Below are positions 1 to 12,700 of a stretch of DNA of 64,000 bases, in pieces. Every line of letters begins with the position of its first letter. Within the stretch, counting starts at the first letter, position 1. This DNA comes from Patiria pectinifera. Its lineage: Eukaryota > Echinodermata > Asteroidea > Valvatida > Asterinidae. A model generated the notes under the pieces. It was not told the origin of the DNA, did no database searches, and saw only the letters and a program-made list of their open reading frames with translations. A program made the position numbers and the translations under genes. The stretch covers positions 29,650,197 to 29,714,196 of the forward strand of contig CM057149.1 in NCBI GenBank assembly GCA_029964075.1. Direction: 5' to 3'.

Positions 1-574
1 AGTGAAAAAATGCCTTGGGAGTTGGGGTCATGGGTCATTTTGTACAAAACATGTCAGTAACCAACGTGGCCCACACATTTATTTTTTGAAAATTTGTAAA
101 CAAAGTATGCCGTTCAATCACTTATATAATACAAGCACTGCAATTGGGAAATAGACAGAAAGATAGAAAATTTGGAATGTAAATGAATTAAAGTTGGATC
201 TGTATTAAAGTAGATTCCAATTTTCTAATTTTTTTTTTTTTTTAATTAATGGATGATGATTGAGCTTTAAATTAAGAGTTGCTAAAACATATAGAGGACA
301 GTATGTACATGTATTATGGATTGAAAGTCTAAAATCAGTGGCTGTGCAAGATGCACATATCTATCGATTTGTATGATTGGGCCTTTTTTATTTTAATTAA
401 ACTTGTCAATTTCACAAACAGTTGTGTTTTGGATGAAACAATTATATATTGTTCAACCCATCACAGGCATACTGGGTGTTTCAAAATAAAACCTTGCATC
501 TCCGGAAAAAAAACAAGACAATTGTGAACTTGGAACACTGTCGTAAAGGTTGCGTGGTCTTTCTCTATCAACAC

Positions 575-1059
575 CAGGGTGACCAGATGAAAATTGCAAA
601 CTTCTTCTAGATGCATTTCAAAATTTTGCTAGATTCAACTAAAAATCTGCCAACTCACCTATAATGACACAAAATACATTAAAAACAAAAATATTCACAC
701 GCAGATGTTATACAAAAAATGCCTAGTTACGGCAAAATGTGTTCTTTTTAGAGCATCATAATATACGTACGTGAACAAAAAGCTTACCAAATCTTGATAC
801 GGCTTGCGCCATGCTAATGTAGGTGTGAACATCACCTGCGCCATTATGTGGCCTAGCCCAGCAGTTCAAGGTTTGCTTGAGATAGTTGAAGCTTGTTCAG
901 AACAAAACTGCTATATTCTTTCTGTTAGGAACAAAAATTTTCATAATTCTGCTAGAAATCTGCTAGATTTTTCATCCTGCTAGATTTTCTGCTATTTTCA
1001 ATATTTTTTCCAAAAAATCTGCCAGATCTAGCAGAAAATCTGCTAAAATGGTCACCCTG
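575..1059. mobile_element. hAT-like miniature element, CAGGGTGACCA ends
   Basis: The two ends are inverted copies of CAGGGTGACCA. Flanking 8-mers ATCAACAC and ATTAACCC agree at six of eight positions, as expected for an old 8-bp target duplication. The interior is AT-rich, repeats CTGCTAGATTTT-like words, and has no transposase frame. The superfamily assignment rests on the CAG start and the 8-bp spacing only. Confidence 0.6.
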
Positions 1060-1197
1060 ATTAACCCTCTTTTTTTGGCATTCGTGGATGAATGAGCTGT
1101 ACATGGCGTGTGTAAAACACATCTCTCCACAAGTAAGAGAAACTTGGCAAAGTTTTTTTCAGCTTTTGTTTTGAAAACAGCAATGTTGTAGTCCATC

Positions 1198-1425
1198 ACC
1201 AGTCCAGTCACAAGTAAATCACAAGTCCAGTCACAAATAAATCACAAGTCCAGTCGCAAGTAAATCACAAGTCCAGTCACAAGTAAATCACAAGTCCAGT
1301 CACAAGTAAATCACAAGTCCAGTCACAAGTAAATCACAAGTCTAGTCACAAATAAATCACAAGTCCAGTCACAAGTACATTACAAGTCCAGTCACAGGTA
1401 AATCACAAGTCCAGTCACAAGTAAC
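1198..1425. repeat. 23-bp tandem array (AGTCCAGTCACAAGTAAATC unit)
   Basis: About ten head-to-tail copies of a 23-bp unit with single-base variants. Diverged, non-tandem relatives of the same GACTTGTGACTGGAC vocabulary occur at about 1430-1545, 44.87-45.05 kb and 46.35-46.57 kb. This suggests local amplification from a dispersed repeat. Confidence 0.9.
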
Positions 1426-2319
1426 AGTTGAGGAACAGTAACAAAGGAATGCCTTTTGTGGCTTGACTTGGGATTTGAGGACTTGTAATTTGATTTGTGA
1501 GGACTTACAGGGGCTTGTGATAGACTCGACTAAAACACTGGTGCTGATGCTCAGAAGTTTAAAATACAAACCCCCTAATTTTTGGGACTCTCATTTTTTG
1601 CCCTTGCTACACCCTGTATACTGAGAAATCACCGGTACATTTGTAGAATTTCCCACATTATGCATGAAATATGTAATATAAGGGGTCAGAGTTTATTTAA
1701 AGGACACCAAGTTTCTGCCATATTACCATATCTAACTTGTTAAATTATAAGTTATTGGCCCTTAGCCTCCAGCTTTGGTGAAATGAAAGTTTCCATTTCC
1801 AATCAATTGTAACTTTTTTGGATAAATACAGTGGTGATTATAACAGAACTTTTCCAGAAAAATACTTGTCCAAGTCCAACAGCACAGAATCACCCTTGAT
1901 TTTTGCCCAGTTTGTTCAGCATGTTCTAAAAGTAAGATACAGTTTTTACATGTCTGTTTCATATGTTATTGCTTTTTTGTTTTTGGTGTTTTTTTTTTTT
2001 CAAGTTGAAAGCATACACTTTCGGTCATTTAGTGTGTTTTATTCTTTATTAGTATCATGAGAACATTTGGGTCTTTGATTCAATTTTCCCTCAAGTGAAA
2101 ATTGACTCTAATTACAAACATAAAAAAAAAAAATTATAATTAGATTGTGGAGTAGTTGTTTTGAGACTCAAAATAGAACTTAATGTCATACACAATATTT
2201 TTTATTTTATTTATAAACACAGAGGACCAGACTGACTCAAACTTTGGAATATCCCAGCTGTCTTGATCATTTAGAATGCAGACCAAGATATGAACTAAAC
2301 TATTCTTTTGGATTAACCA

Positions 2320-2560
2320 CTTCGCGCCGGGATTATTTTGACATTAACCGGACCCAGGCGCGGGATTGTTTTCACGAACCTCGTTGCCAGACGGGTTCAG
2401 GCAGTCATCTGCGGGTAGCACACCCCGATATTTCCGGCCTCGCTCGCTGCGAGCGCGTTGCAGACAGATATTTCCGGCCTTGCTCGTTGCGTGTTTATCC
2501 GTCATCCGTTCCAAATACCGCAAAACCTTGAACTGGTTTACCACTCTTTCTGTCGCAAGA
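2320..2560. other. GC-rich islet with internal duplication
   Basis: A sharply GC- and CpG-rich block in AT-rich DNA. It carries two copies of a GATATTTCCGGCC-TGCTCG-TGCG phrase about 55 bp apart. Overlapping open frames occur on both strands, but none shows a domain or is flanked by convincing splice sites. It could be a fragment of a transposon or a decayed exon; no function is assigned. Confidence 0.35.
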
Positions 2561-2883
2561 CACTATTGTAGTTTTTGTCTAGTTGGCTATTTTTGAGCCG
2601 ATGTTTATAGCCCAGTTCCAAGTGTAGGATTTAATACCAGTGTGGCCAATGAGCCCTTATTATGGGATACTGTAAAAACACATTCCAATGTGGAATCTTT
2701 CTGTTGTGTTTATCTCACAATTAAATATTTTTTGAACATGTCTAATCATCTACTATGAATAAAATTGCAAGCTTTTTGAGATATATTTTCATGTTGCTTC
2801 TTTGATAATTTCATTGATACGATGCCTAAATATATCCCCTTCATCTGATTGTTGGGTTGTTGATCACGCATTAACCAATTAAC

Positions 2884-3183
2884 AATTGTTGACTGATGTG
2901 ATGTGGGCAGTGGCGTCGCCAAGGGGGGGCCGGGGGGGGCACGTGCCCCCCCTGGAAAACCTAGTGCCCCCCCGAGTGCACCCCATCTGAGATTTGGGTT
3001 GGTAAAAAAATATATATATATTCACCTAAGTGCCCCCCCCCCCCATCAAATGCTGGTGCCCCCCCTGTGCCCCCCCAGACTGAAAAGTCTGGTGACGCCA
3101 CTGGATGTGGGGTATGACGTTTTGAACACCCGTGGGGCGCATGCACCCCGAGGGTGTTCAAAACGTCACACCAGTCAACAATT
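2884..3183. mobile_element. palindromic element split by a hAT insertion
   Basis: Outer arms CAATTGTTGACTG (left) and CAGTCAACAATTG (right) continue inward to matching TGACGTTTTGAACACCC and its complement. The centre, GGGGCGCATGCACCCC, is itself nearly palindromic. The left arm is interrupted by the 196-bp element at 2908-3103. The family is not identified. Confidence 0.6.
2908..3103. mobile_element. hAT-like miniature element, CAGTGGCGTC ends
   Basis: Terminal inverted repeats CAGTGGCGTCGCCA and CAGTGGCGTCACCA are flanked by a perfect 8-bp target duplication, GATGTGGG (2900-2907 and 3104-3111). The interior is rich in G and C runs and has no coding capacity. CAGTGG ends with 8-bp duplications are typical of the hAT superfamily. 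Confidence 0.88.
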
Positions 3184-3502
3184 GTTTTCTTATGGATTTT
3201 TTTGGATTTTGATGTAAAAATCACGAAAGCTTGACAAACAGCACTTAACACAACAATCATGACACGACGTCAACTCACACGCATGTCGCGTGCTCAAAAC
3301 AGCTGATAGTCTGCAAGTTCCCTGCGTTTTATGTGCGAAACGTGTGCGTACGCACAAAGTAATAGCACACTCCCTGTGGGATATCACGTACGTGCACAGG
3401 GCGTGTGCTATGACTTTTTATAAAGTAAACATGTGATTGATCTAGAATGAAAATACAGTATTCAAGACAGAGGTATAACAATGAATTATTTGTCACAGTG
3501 CC

Positions 3503-3803
3503 AGTGCGGTCGCACTGCAAAAATAGAAGTTCAATTTCATGGTAAATACAACTTCCATTGCTAGTCACACTACTGGTTGCACTATAACACAGCTCTGATG
3601 CCGTACATTCAAAGTACCAGTTTACAAATTACTAATCAGATGACAAGGATTTATTCTATCGTAAAAAAAAATGATATGAATGTTTCACATTCGTGCAATG
3701 GAAAGAATAATGGCATGAGGTGTCAGATGGCATGTTCCATTCCACCGGGCGTCACCTCATGAAGTTATTCTTAACTTTGCACTCATAAACATTCATTATT
3801 TGT
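3503..3803. mobile_element. foldback miniature element, copy 1
   Basis: This copy shares most of its length with 41.14-41.38 kb. Its inner part is a long inverted repeat: ATGAATGTTTCACATTCGTG on the left faces the complement of CACTCATAAACATTCAT on the right, with AAGAATAA pairing with TTATTCTT. No coding capacity is visible and the superfamily is unknown. Confidence 0.7.
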
Positions 3804-4845
3804 ATACTGTTATGCAAGTATGGAACACTTGTTTGGTGAATATACTTCTATTCCTTCAAGAACCATCTATCTGGCATCAGTTTATAACAGTCCTGATATT
3901 GATCTTGGGAAATGATTTACACAGACCCGGCAATGTTTTTCTTTAAACTTTTATTTAAAATTTCAAGTCACAATTTCAAGTCACAATGTTTTTTTCCCCA
4001 AAAGTTGAGGGGAGTGATCATGGCAAAAACAAATTATACAATACATTAATATTTAACTTCAGTCTAGTCAAGATTTCATAAAAAATTCAAAGTCATTATT
4101 TGAAATCACACTACAGTCCTGAAATCCTTATTTTTCAACATTTTATATGCAAAAGCTATTTTCCAAAATATACACTTTTTTTTTCCGAATGCAAACACCA
4201 TATGGCTTAATGAACAACTAAAATACAGGGCTTACATACATTTATGTACATGTATTGTAGATCTTCATTCGTCTTTGGCTGGAATACAAGAGCAATTACA
4301 CTTGTCAAAACACAATCGGCTTATAAATAATTTAGTGAAAAAAAAGGCAGTTTATTCTAAAATTAATGTCTGTCAAGAAATATGGTGCATAGAACAGGTA
4401 CTGATCTTAATTTGGTCGACATTATGGTACGTGTGTGTACATTCATACAGTTTATATCTTTACCTTTCGATCGACTTCAAAATGTTCTTGCCAATTGGAT
4501 GGAGTTGTGATGAAAATTCAGAATTTTTCTCTCTTGAATGTCATTTTATTGGTCGCAACACAGACACTCATAAACACACATATTGAAATTTGTATCCTTG
4601 TGGAGTCATTTCTTTGTTCTCGTGTACTAAAGTTTTTGAGTTTGAAAGTGTAGTTTCAAATTGCTCCTATTTTAACCAGAATTAATTTCCTGGGCTGAAA
4701 TTCGGACTTAATATCCCTTACATAAAATACTTCCATTTGCGATGATCAACACACCTTGGAAATTCCTAGTTTTTGAGTAACATCCATATATCTATTTCAT
4801 GATAACCTTGTGGAGATGTATACAATCTTTTGTTCCCTGTTATTC

Positions 4846-5285
4846 ACATGTCTCCACAGGGTACCCTGTAACAGATCAAACACTCTTAAACACACACATG
4901 TCTCCACAGGGTACCGTGTAACAGATCAAACACTCTTAAACACACACATGTCTCCACAGGGTACTGTGTAACAGATCAAACACTCTTAAAACACACACGT
5001 CTCCACAGGGTACCATGTAACAGATCAAACACTCTTAAACACACACGTCTCCACAGGGTACCGTGTAACAGATCAAACACTCTGAAACACACACATGTCT
5101 CCACAGGGTACTGTGTAACAGATCAAACACTCTTAAACACACACATGTCTCCACAGGGTACTGTGTAACAGATCAAACACTCTTAAACACACACATGTCT
5201 CCACAGGGTACTGTGTAACAGATCAAACACTCTTAAACACACACATGTCTCCACAGGGTACTGTGTAACAGATCAAACACTCTTA
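4846..5285. repeat. 50-bp tandem array, nine copies
   Basis: Nine head-to-tail copies of a unit containing TCTCCACAGGGTAC, GTAACAGATCAAACACTC and an ACACACAC tail. Most repeat at exactly 50 bp, and a few drop one or two bases in the ACAC tract. There are no unique spacers between the units. Confidence 0.92.
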
Positions 5286-5589
5286 GACACTCAAACTTTG
5301 ATTGAAAATGAGAGACAGTGTGAAGGCTGGTATGCTACAATGAAATTAATAGTCTTTCTTCCATTCTTTCATCACAGTTACAACTTTTACCAACAAGTCT
5401 TCGTATAAATTTCTTGCATAAAAAAGTCTGAAGTCGATGAAAAATACTACAAAACCCTGAAAAATACTACAAAACCCAGAAGTGAACTTCTGATACTACA
5501 CGATATTGTGGCACGTCACTGGTAAAAGTCAATTATTGATACACATGATATCAACAGCAAGTTTTTGTCCAAGGTGTTAACATTCATGC

Positions 5590-5850
5590 CCACTTCTAAG
5601 AACACCCTAACTCTGCTGAATCCAGCAGGATCCAACTATATTATAAACCCGTTGGAGCCTGTTGGATTGAGCAGTAAACGCGTTGTACAATTGTACATGT
5701 ACATATTCAGAGTCGGATTCTGTTGGGTACTGATAAATAACGTCAAGTTGGACTCTGTTGGATCCAGCAGACGACTAAAAATTAGGCTCAGTTGGATTCT
5801 GTTGGATTGAGCAGGAAGTAACCGTTGGACCCTGTTGGATTTAGCAGGGT
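5590..5850. repeat. GTTGGAT/AGCAGG imperfect hairpin cluster
   Basis: This starts with CCCTAACTCTGCTGAATCC and ends with GTTGGATTTAGCAGGG. Between them are four further GTTGGA-CTGTTGGAT-AGCAG words. The opening can pair with the closing. It belongs structurally to the dispersed AACCCTAACC-headed hairpins described elsewhere in the window. Confidence 0.5.
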
Positions 5851-6099
5851 AGTCCTGAGGAACCCTTGGGGGGTATATACTACAATGTGTTATTACATTT
5901 TCTTTTACAAAAAGTATGAATACGAGCTTACAAAATACAGATAGTACTTAATCTCGGTACTATTTGTGGTAACCCTGAATCTCCACTTATGATTAAAAGT
6001 GTGGCAGTACTGTAGATTCTGTTACTTTCAATATTCACTCATTATTTCAAAATGCATCATTTAAATTCAAGTCCCATTTGAACAATATTGAAGTTTAAG

Positions 6100-6165
6100 A
6101 TTTGAGGCTTTGCATGGTGGAGTATCGGTATCGTTTCGGTTTGCGGTAACACCATGTGGTTAATA
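6100..6165. repeat. short dispersed repeat (TTTGCGGTAACACCATGTG)
   Basis: TTTGCATGGTGGA and TTTGCGGTAACACCATGTG are separated by about 20 bp. The same two blocks recur at about 23106-23160 in an ATG7 intron, where they are followed by GGTTCTGAAAAGAAC. A fragment of an unidentified dispersed repeat. Confidence 0.6.
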
Positions 6166-6745
6166 ACTACTGCTTAGAAGATATTCTGCTTATTATCAAC
6201 TTTGGCTAAGTAGTTTTTGTTCTGATAAGAACAGTCCTGCTTTAAGTGCTGAAAGAGCTTGTCTTGAAGTTTGTTGTCAGAAATATAATTATAAGCAACT
6301 AGCAAAACGGAGACTGCCGTCAACGGCACAAGTCCCGATTTCAGTGCATCAAGAAAAAAAAGAAGACATTTATTGTAGATGTTCCCAAATGGTATTGATT
6401 AAGGCAATGGTGGGTATCTGGGTACCCATAACCTGACTGCTGATTTACAGGTATCCGATTCCATTTTATCAATTTTATTACTAAAAACTGCCTTTGTACA
6501 TTTCTACACAACATTTCAGACGGGCAAGCGCAATTTTCTATTGATAACTTGCCGATAAATTATTAGAACAAAAACTGAGTAAAACGTCTTTTGAGTCCAT
6601 TTTACCGACAGTTTCCCAATGTCGACATTGCGGATGAATCAAACGAAAAGAATCAATCACAACGCACGTACCAAGTGCTACTCGGCAGGCAACTTGCCTA
6701 ATTTGTCATCAGACAAACAAGACGCGATCTTAATGAAGATTTTGT

Positions 6746-9700
6746 TCAATACTCGTCGTCAGACGAAAACGAGGTGACGTTACGACGTCTTGGCTGGACC
6801 CTCTCGGCCCGGTAGGTCCTCTGGCCCAGCGACGCGCCAATCCGTTCAACAAACATCTGCACCGTCTCCGTGTTGAGGATGGAGTTGTTGAAGGACTCGG
6901 AAACCCTGGTCCTCAGGTTGTAGCGGGTCTGAGTTGGTGTTCTACTACTTTCCTGAAATGAAAAAAAATCAAAAAGAATGAAAATGCAGGAGAGTAATTC
7001 CAGTGTTATGTCATGTCTGTGACAGAGCTGTTAACCAGTTTACGCTCTTTAACCCTTTCATTACCACATTGTTTATTGACTTGGCTCTCCCCATGACCAA
7101 ATTGTTTGCTCAGTCATGCGGAAATTACTAGAGCATGAAAAAAAAGACCGCAAGTTGAAAACTCACATTTTTTCAACCCAGATTTTCACTGCCGAGTGAC
7201 TAAAATCATAGGTGTTGTGTGTAAAGTTTGTTCCTTGAACCTTAGTCTTGTATGTGATGCAAAATTGAGGTCCATATGTGCAAATATAAGAAAGTTATGC
7301 CTTTTTGTTCATCTGGTCCCATTTATCAAACTGCAAGCCATTTCACCACATGACCAAATGGCACTCCACACCTCAAATTGTGCGTGGATACTTCTGTCGC
7401 ACTTTTCTCAACTTTTTGTAATGGTGACACTATGAATAAACTACTCCACTAGAAAGATCCGAAAACACTCTTTCAGATGGTATATAGTTGATGTATGGGC
7501 GGCCAAACAAATCAACCTTTCTGAAAAGTAGTGGATATGTGTTGAGGGTGATCTGTGTGTGGTTTCCTGGTGGACTAAAGTCGCCCATGGGAATCAGCAG
7601 GGGGCTACTTCCTTGTCGACAAAAGTTGCCCACGGTAAGGAAAGGGTTAACCAAATCCTCGAAAAATCCAACAGTAGTTTAAGAGGTTTAGGATTTTTCA
7701 GCCCATTCAATGACAATAAAGGGGGAGCGGTAGAGATCTAATTTTTGTTGTTGTATGAAGTATGTGTGATTGGCTCGTGAGGGATTTTGGAGGATTCAGG
7801 AGTTTTTCCCTGCAAAAATTCCCACAGGGTTAAAATGTTGAGTATTTATTGGAAGTATTTTAAGGAAATGAAACTCACGCTCTGCGGCGTTGACTGCCTG
7901 CTTCTGCTGCCTTTTGGCCGGCCTCGTTTTCTCTTTGTCATTGAGGAGCTGCCGATGAAGGTGGCATCTGGTGTATTGGATTGGAATGGAGTGTTCACTG
8001 TACAGAAGCAAATATAATAGAAAAAGTACCTTGAACAAGTGCAAATGAATGAACAATCCAATGTAATTTAAATTTCCTGCTGTTTCAATTTTCGACTTTC
8101 ATCTCAAAAAATAGATTTTTATTTTTCAAATTGCTATTTTCCTAGCAACATAAACGTCATTCACTTTTGAATGAGACACCAAACAAAAAAATCCACTTAC
8201 GTTTGGTTACTACACCGATCCAACAGTAATATTTGTGGTGACTATTTTATGACACAAAGTTGGAGTTGTTGCATTCTCCAACGCAAACCAAGCTTGGATG
8301 TGAAAGGGGGGATGGAGGGGGAGAGGGGCTGTGTGCAAAAATTACCCCTAAAACAATCAAAATAACTTGACATAACCAACTGACCAAAAGAGCATGAACA
8401 AAGCTTAGAGACAAAGATGGGGCTGGAATTTGTGAGGGATGGAGCAGGCCTCCCAAAAAATTGACCAGAACTAATTCCTAAAAATAACCAGAAAAATACT
8501 CACAATGCCCCTCATTATCAATTTATAGGTTTTTTAATAGGTTTTGAAAATCGAAATGTAGGGTTTTTTTAAAGGTTTTTAGGAAGCAAAACTGTGCAAT
8601 TGTTCATCATGAGGTACCAGAAATGCAGCAAATTACTTACCTCAAGTTCTCAACACTAGATAAAGTTACCTAAAACCCAAATCCCTAATTCTGAAACACT
8701 TGTAAAATTGTGTTTGAAATTGATAAAAAAAAAAATTAAACTTACCTTTTAATAAATAAAAAATATTGCCTTTTAACAAAAGGGAACAAATTTTACCCGA
8801 GTCGTTTAGTCCCTGCATGAAGCTGTCGTTTGATGCCTGATGACTGCCCCTCCTCTGTCCCTCCAGACTGACCCTCCAACTGACCGGCTGACTGGCCTGG
8901 TTTGCAGTGACGAAGCTCTCCGTGTCCGACAGTTCGTCGGTGTCTGTTGAGCTGTGTGCCCCGACGCAGGTGGGCTCCGTGTCTGTACTCGTGAAGTCGT
9001 CTGAGCTGTATCCGTCAATTGCTGTTACGTTGTCTAGGGAGTTGTTGAAAGAGTAAAAAAAAAAAATGCACACAAAAAACAAATGCATAAAAGAAGGCGG
9101 AAACAGTCTGCCCCACTGCGCAGGTTGGCCCGGTGTCTGAAGCCCTGAAGTTGTATGGGTTGTAGCCATCAATTACTGTTGTCTGGGCAGTTATTGAAAA
9201 AACAAAAAGCAGAAACACTTTGCGCCCCCTGCCACAGTGGGTTCAGTGTTGGTGCTCATGTATCCATCTGAACTGTAGCCATCCATTACCCCTTCGGCCC
9301 CCTGTTGTACCATTCCTGGATACATTGGATGTTTTTTGTTTTGTTTTGAATTCCATCTTATTGAGTCAATTCCTTCTTTGAAAGTGCAGCCTCATATGTA
9401 GGAGGATAAACGCACTGCCAGAAACACCGGGGCGAACCCCTTCTCTTAGCGATAAGTGTTACTGGGTTCTTTTACGTGCATTACACAACACACGGGACCT
9501 ACGGCTTTACGTCCCATCCGAAGGACGAAGCAAGAATGGTTAAGTGTCTTGCTTAAGGACACAAGTGTCAAGAGCAGGACTCGAACCCACAATGTATTGA
9601 TCAGATACACCAGAGCTCGAGTCCGGTGCTCTTAACCGCTCGGCCATGACACTCCACTTGTAAAACCGTTTGCTATAAATGCGGTTCCAGTCCCCTTTAT

Positions 9701-12700
9701 GCCCATTACGTACCTAGGCCTATTGTTAGTCATAGGCCTAACCACGCATATGGGCCCAAAATGGACTGAAAAGGTAGCTTGATTCCGAATAGTTGGTGAC
9801 ACGACGTGTTTCCGGTCTACAGGTGTCAATACATGCCGTAGGTCTATTTGAATTGGGAAAATACTTCTCTGTGGTGTAAGTGACCTGAATCTTGGCATTC
9901 AGTACCTGCTGTTCGGTGCAACATACTGTCGCTGTAGTCTCGGCCGAGAGAGAGTGGTTTGTGACCCGCGACCAGCGACATGGCAGCGGCACCTGAAGAC
10001 TGCAGAGCTGTGGCGACATTGTTGCCCCCGAGTGCTGGGTACGAATTCACACCTTCCAAGAAAACAAGAAGAGCAAAAAGGAAGATACATCAAAATGCAG
10101 CATTTACTTTTTGGGGGCCCAAGTGTCACATTCATATTATAATAAACTCCTGGTAAATACATTTACATAGCATTTGGTCTCAACTAGTAATCAAACAGCA
10201 AGATCTATTGCTGTAATCATGGGCTTTTTTTTGCCGAACCAAAATCTGTGTCTGAAATTTGGTCGTACCGCGGTTTACACAATGTGCACAAGGAATTATG
10301 CGCCTCTGTGACGATATGAAGTACATATACCGCAATAAACAAGGCTTAAACTTATTTCCAGTCACAAAAGATTCCAATCAGAGCTGGCTTATGTGTTTCA
10401 AATGTAGAAGCTGTTTACTGATGACTGGTATACAGGTACAAGAGATTAAATTGCATTCACAATGCTGGCAGGATTAGATATGAAAAAAAGTTGTAGTTGG
10501 GGCCATTGCTACAGTTGGGACGTAACAGTACTCCCAAAAAGTATCAACCTGCCATAACAGTTTCTTTTTAAGGAGCCTTACTAACCGATTCCTTTCATGA
10601 CGCGGCACAGCTCCGAGTTTTGTCGTCGGATCTCCAGCAGAAGCATGTTGTTCACAGTGGCCAAGTCTTTGTATCGATAGGCACAAACAAAGAGCACCAC
10701 CAAGGCAATGGCACAGAAGCACTTGCGACAAAACCACATGTGATCATAAAGCTGTGCCTACAAGAATAATGAGAGAATAAGGAAACAACATTTTAATATA
10801 AAATCATATAAAATGGGACGATTTTCACAGGAGATGTAGGGTGAAAAAAAGAGGATGCAAGCAGACCTGAGGAATGTCTGGTCAATATCTGCAATATCAA
10901 TATTCCTTGCCATTCATGCAGCTCAGGAGGTACTTATGCAACAGAGGCCGTACCTGATCGCCACCAACGACTTGAAAGACGCCTCTCTCAACCACCAAGT
11001 CCACCCCCAGGATAATGAACAGCCAGAGCCTGGCTCCGCTGGTGCGGGGCGCGGAGGTCACTATGTAGGCGATCAGCACAGCGGCGGCGAAGAACAGAAG
11101 GGAGTTGAACCAGCTGAATTCGCCCAGGATGAGACGTTGGATGTCACCCACGCGGCTGAAGGTCTCCTCAAACAGACGCTGCTGGTTCTGGGTCTGGTCC
11201 TTCATCTCCGTGAAGACATTCTACCGGTCAAGATGAAAATAGATGTCTTGAGTTTGAGACAAGAACACGCCAAACTTTTAGTCTGAGTCTAAGTCCCGAG
11301 CATTGAGTCTAAAGTCGAGTCCTGAGTCACCCGAGTCATCAGGGAAACTCATTTTGTCATGGCGGTGCTATTTTGACCCCAGTTTGAATCCCTTCAGGTG
11401 CTCCAGGTGATCTGGGGTCATAGCCTACTATGTCTTGGGTGACCCCTGGAATAATTTCCGTGAGTTTTTCTCCAACGCTAAATGTTTCTTTGTCTTCTTT
11501 TCTTCACAGAGTTTTCCCCCCGGATTCCACGCTACCGAAGAATCCCAGGGAACTGAAGAAGAGAAAATATCTACCATCGTATTTTCTTGACTCTTAACAC
11601 CAAAGTATGAACATTTGTGAACAATGAAACTGACTGGGGCAAGACATGAACATGCGGAACACCACGTAGCACCAGTAAAGTGTTCTGGGGGTAATGCATA
11701 GGGTGTCAATCGCAAACTTAGTCACTTTCCCAGAAGTTTGCCGTCAGAAAATATCAGATAGTGCAATGCACCCCTTCACTTGGTAAGGATGTACACACAT
11801 TTTCATTTTTGCATAATAACCCTCCTTCTCTGGCTGGCAAATTCAACAAAGCCTGCCCAGCAGTCAAAATAAATCAAGTGACTGTTGTGTTTTCAACAGT
11901 TGGGTGCTCCCTTCTCACATAAAGCAGGATTGACTGGCTGGGATTAGTTATAAAACTTGATACAGCTATGCTTTGGCTGTAGAAGATTGATAAGCCAGTT
12001 GTGACTACCAGTTACCTGCTTTTGTCGGTTGATGGAATATGACTAGTCACTGTGCCTATAGATATATGATCTGACTGTTGGTGACTAGCCTGCCTAAGGG
12101 CCCGTGACCATTCAGCCCCGGTATGAAAAGGGCCCCCGTTAAGCTTTTCCCCTCCCAAGAAGTCCCTTCGTACCGTCCCAGCTACCGGCCCAGGTCCAGT
12201 TGCTAATCAGGAACTCCTCTATCCTGGGGTCTATTGTTTGCAAGTATTGACACATGTAGTATATCCAAGAAAAAACCTGCGTGTGGTTTTCATCTCTCAG
12301 CGCGAAACAATAGAACACTTTTGTCGGCACAGATCAAAACCCCTGCCATATGGTTTCGCGCACAATGGGACCGTAAATTACCAAAGAGTTTGGAAGGATT
12401 TTATCTTTAATCCGATAAGTCTGCTATTGTTCTGCTCAGAACGTTCTCCAAAGGGCAATAAATTGATGCGCCTGACTGACTTCAAAACTTCTGGTCAGAC
12501 AGGACCATGTACCGGACGAGACTGGGCTGAAGACCGGACTAGCTCTGGACCGGACGAGGTACCGGGGGGCCCTTTTCATACCAGGGCTGAATGGTCACGG
12601 TCCCTAAAAGGCATGGAAGAGGAAGTGGAATGAATTTTCGAATGTCTTTGACTGATCGAACAAAAGAAAGGTTGATAAAACTATCCTTAAAGTCCATCAG

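Larger units (their letters stand above)
1..6745. other. non-coding left flank
   Basis: No protein gene is supported here. Open frames are short, AT-rich and lack recognisable domains or paired splice sites. The stretch holds a hAT-like miniature element, a 23-bp tandem array, a GC-rich islet near 2.32-2.55 kb, nested palindromic elements near 2.9-3.2 kb, a foldback repeat near 3.5-3.8 kb, a 50-bp tandem array, and a diffuse set of GTTGGAT/AGCAGG repeats at 5.59-5.85 kb. The last several hundred bases before 6745 probably include the 3' untranslated region of the minus-strand Brambleberry-like gene; reverse-strand AATAAA hexamers occur near 6474 and 6368. Confidence 0.6.

Noticed and set aside
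2244-2596. Overlapping open frames of 66-95 residues on both strands
   Set aside because: They come from the GC-rich islet, which has few stop codons. No domain, splice context or agreement between frames supports a gene.
4846-5285. CRISPR-like array
   Set aside because: The units are contiguous with no unique spacers, and the rest of the window is clearly animal DNA. This is a minisatellite.
10855-11286. Plus-strand frame of 143 residues
   Set aside because: It is the antisense of the Brambleberry-like membrane exon (10954-11220), whose borders join in phase with its neighbours.
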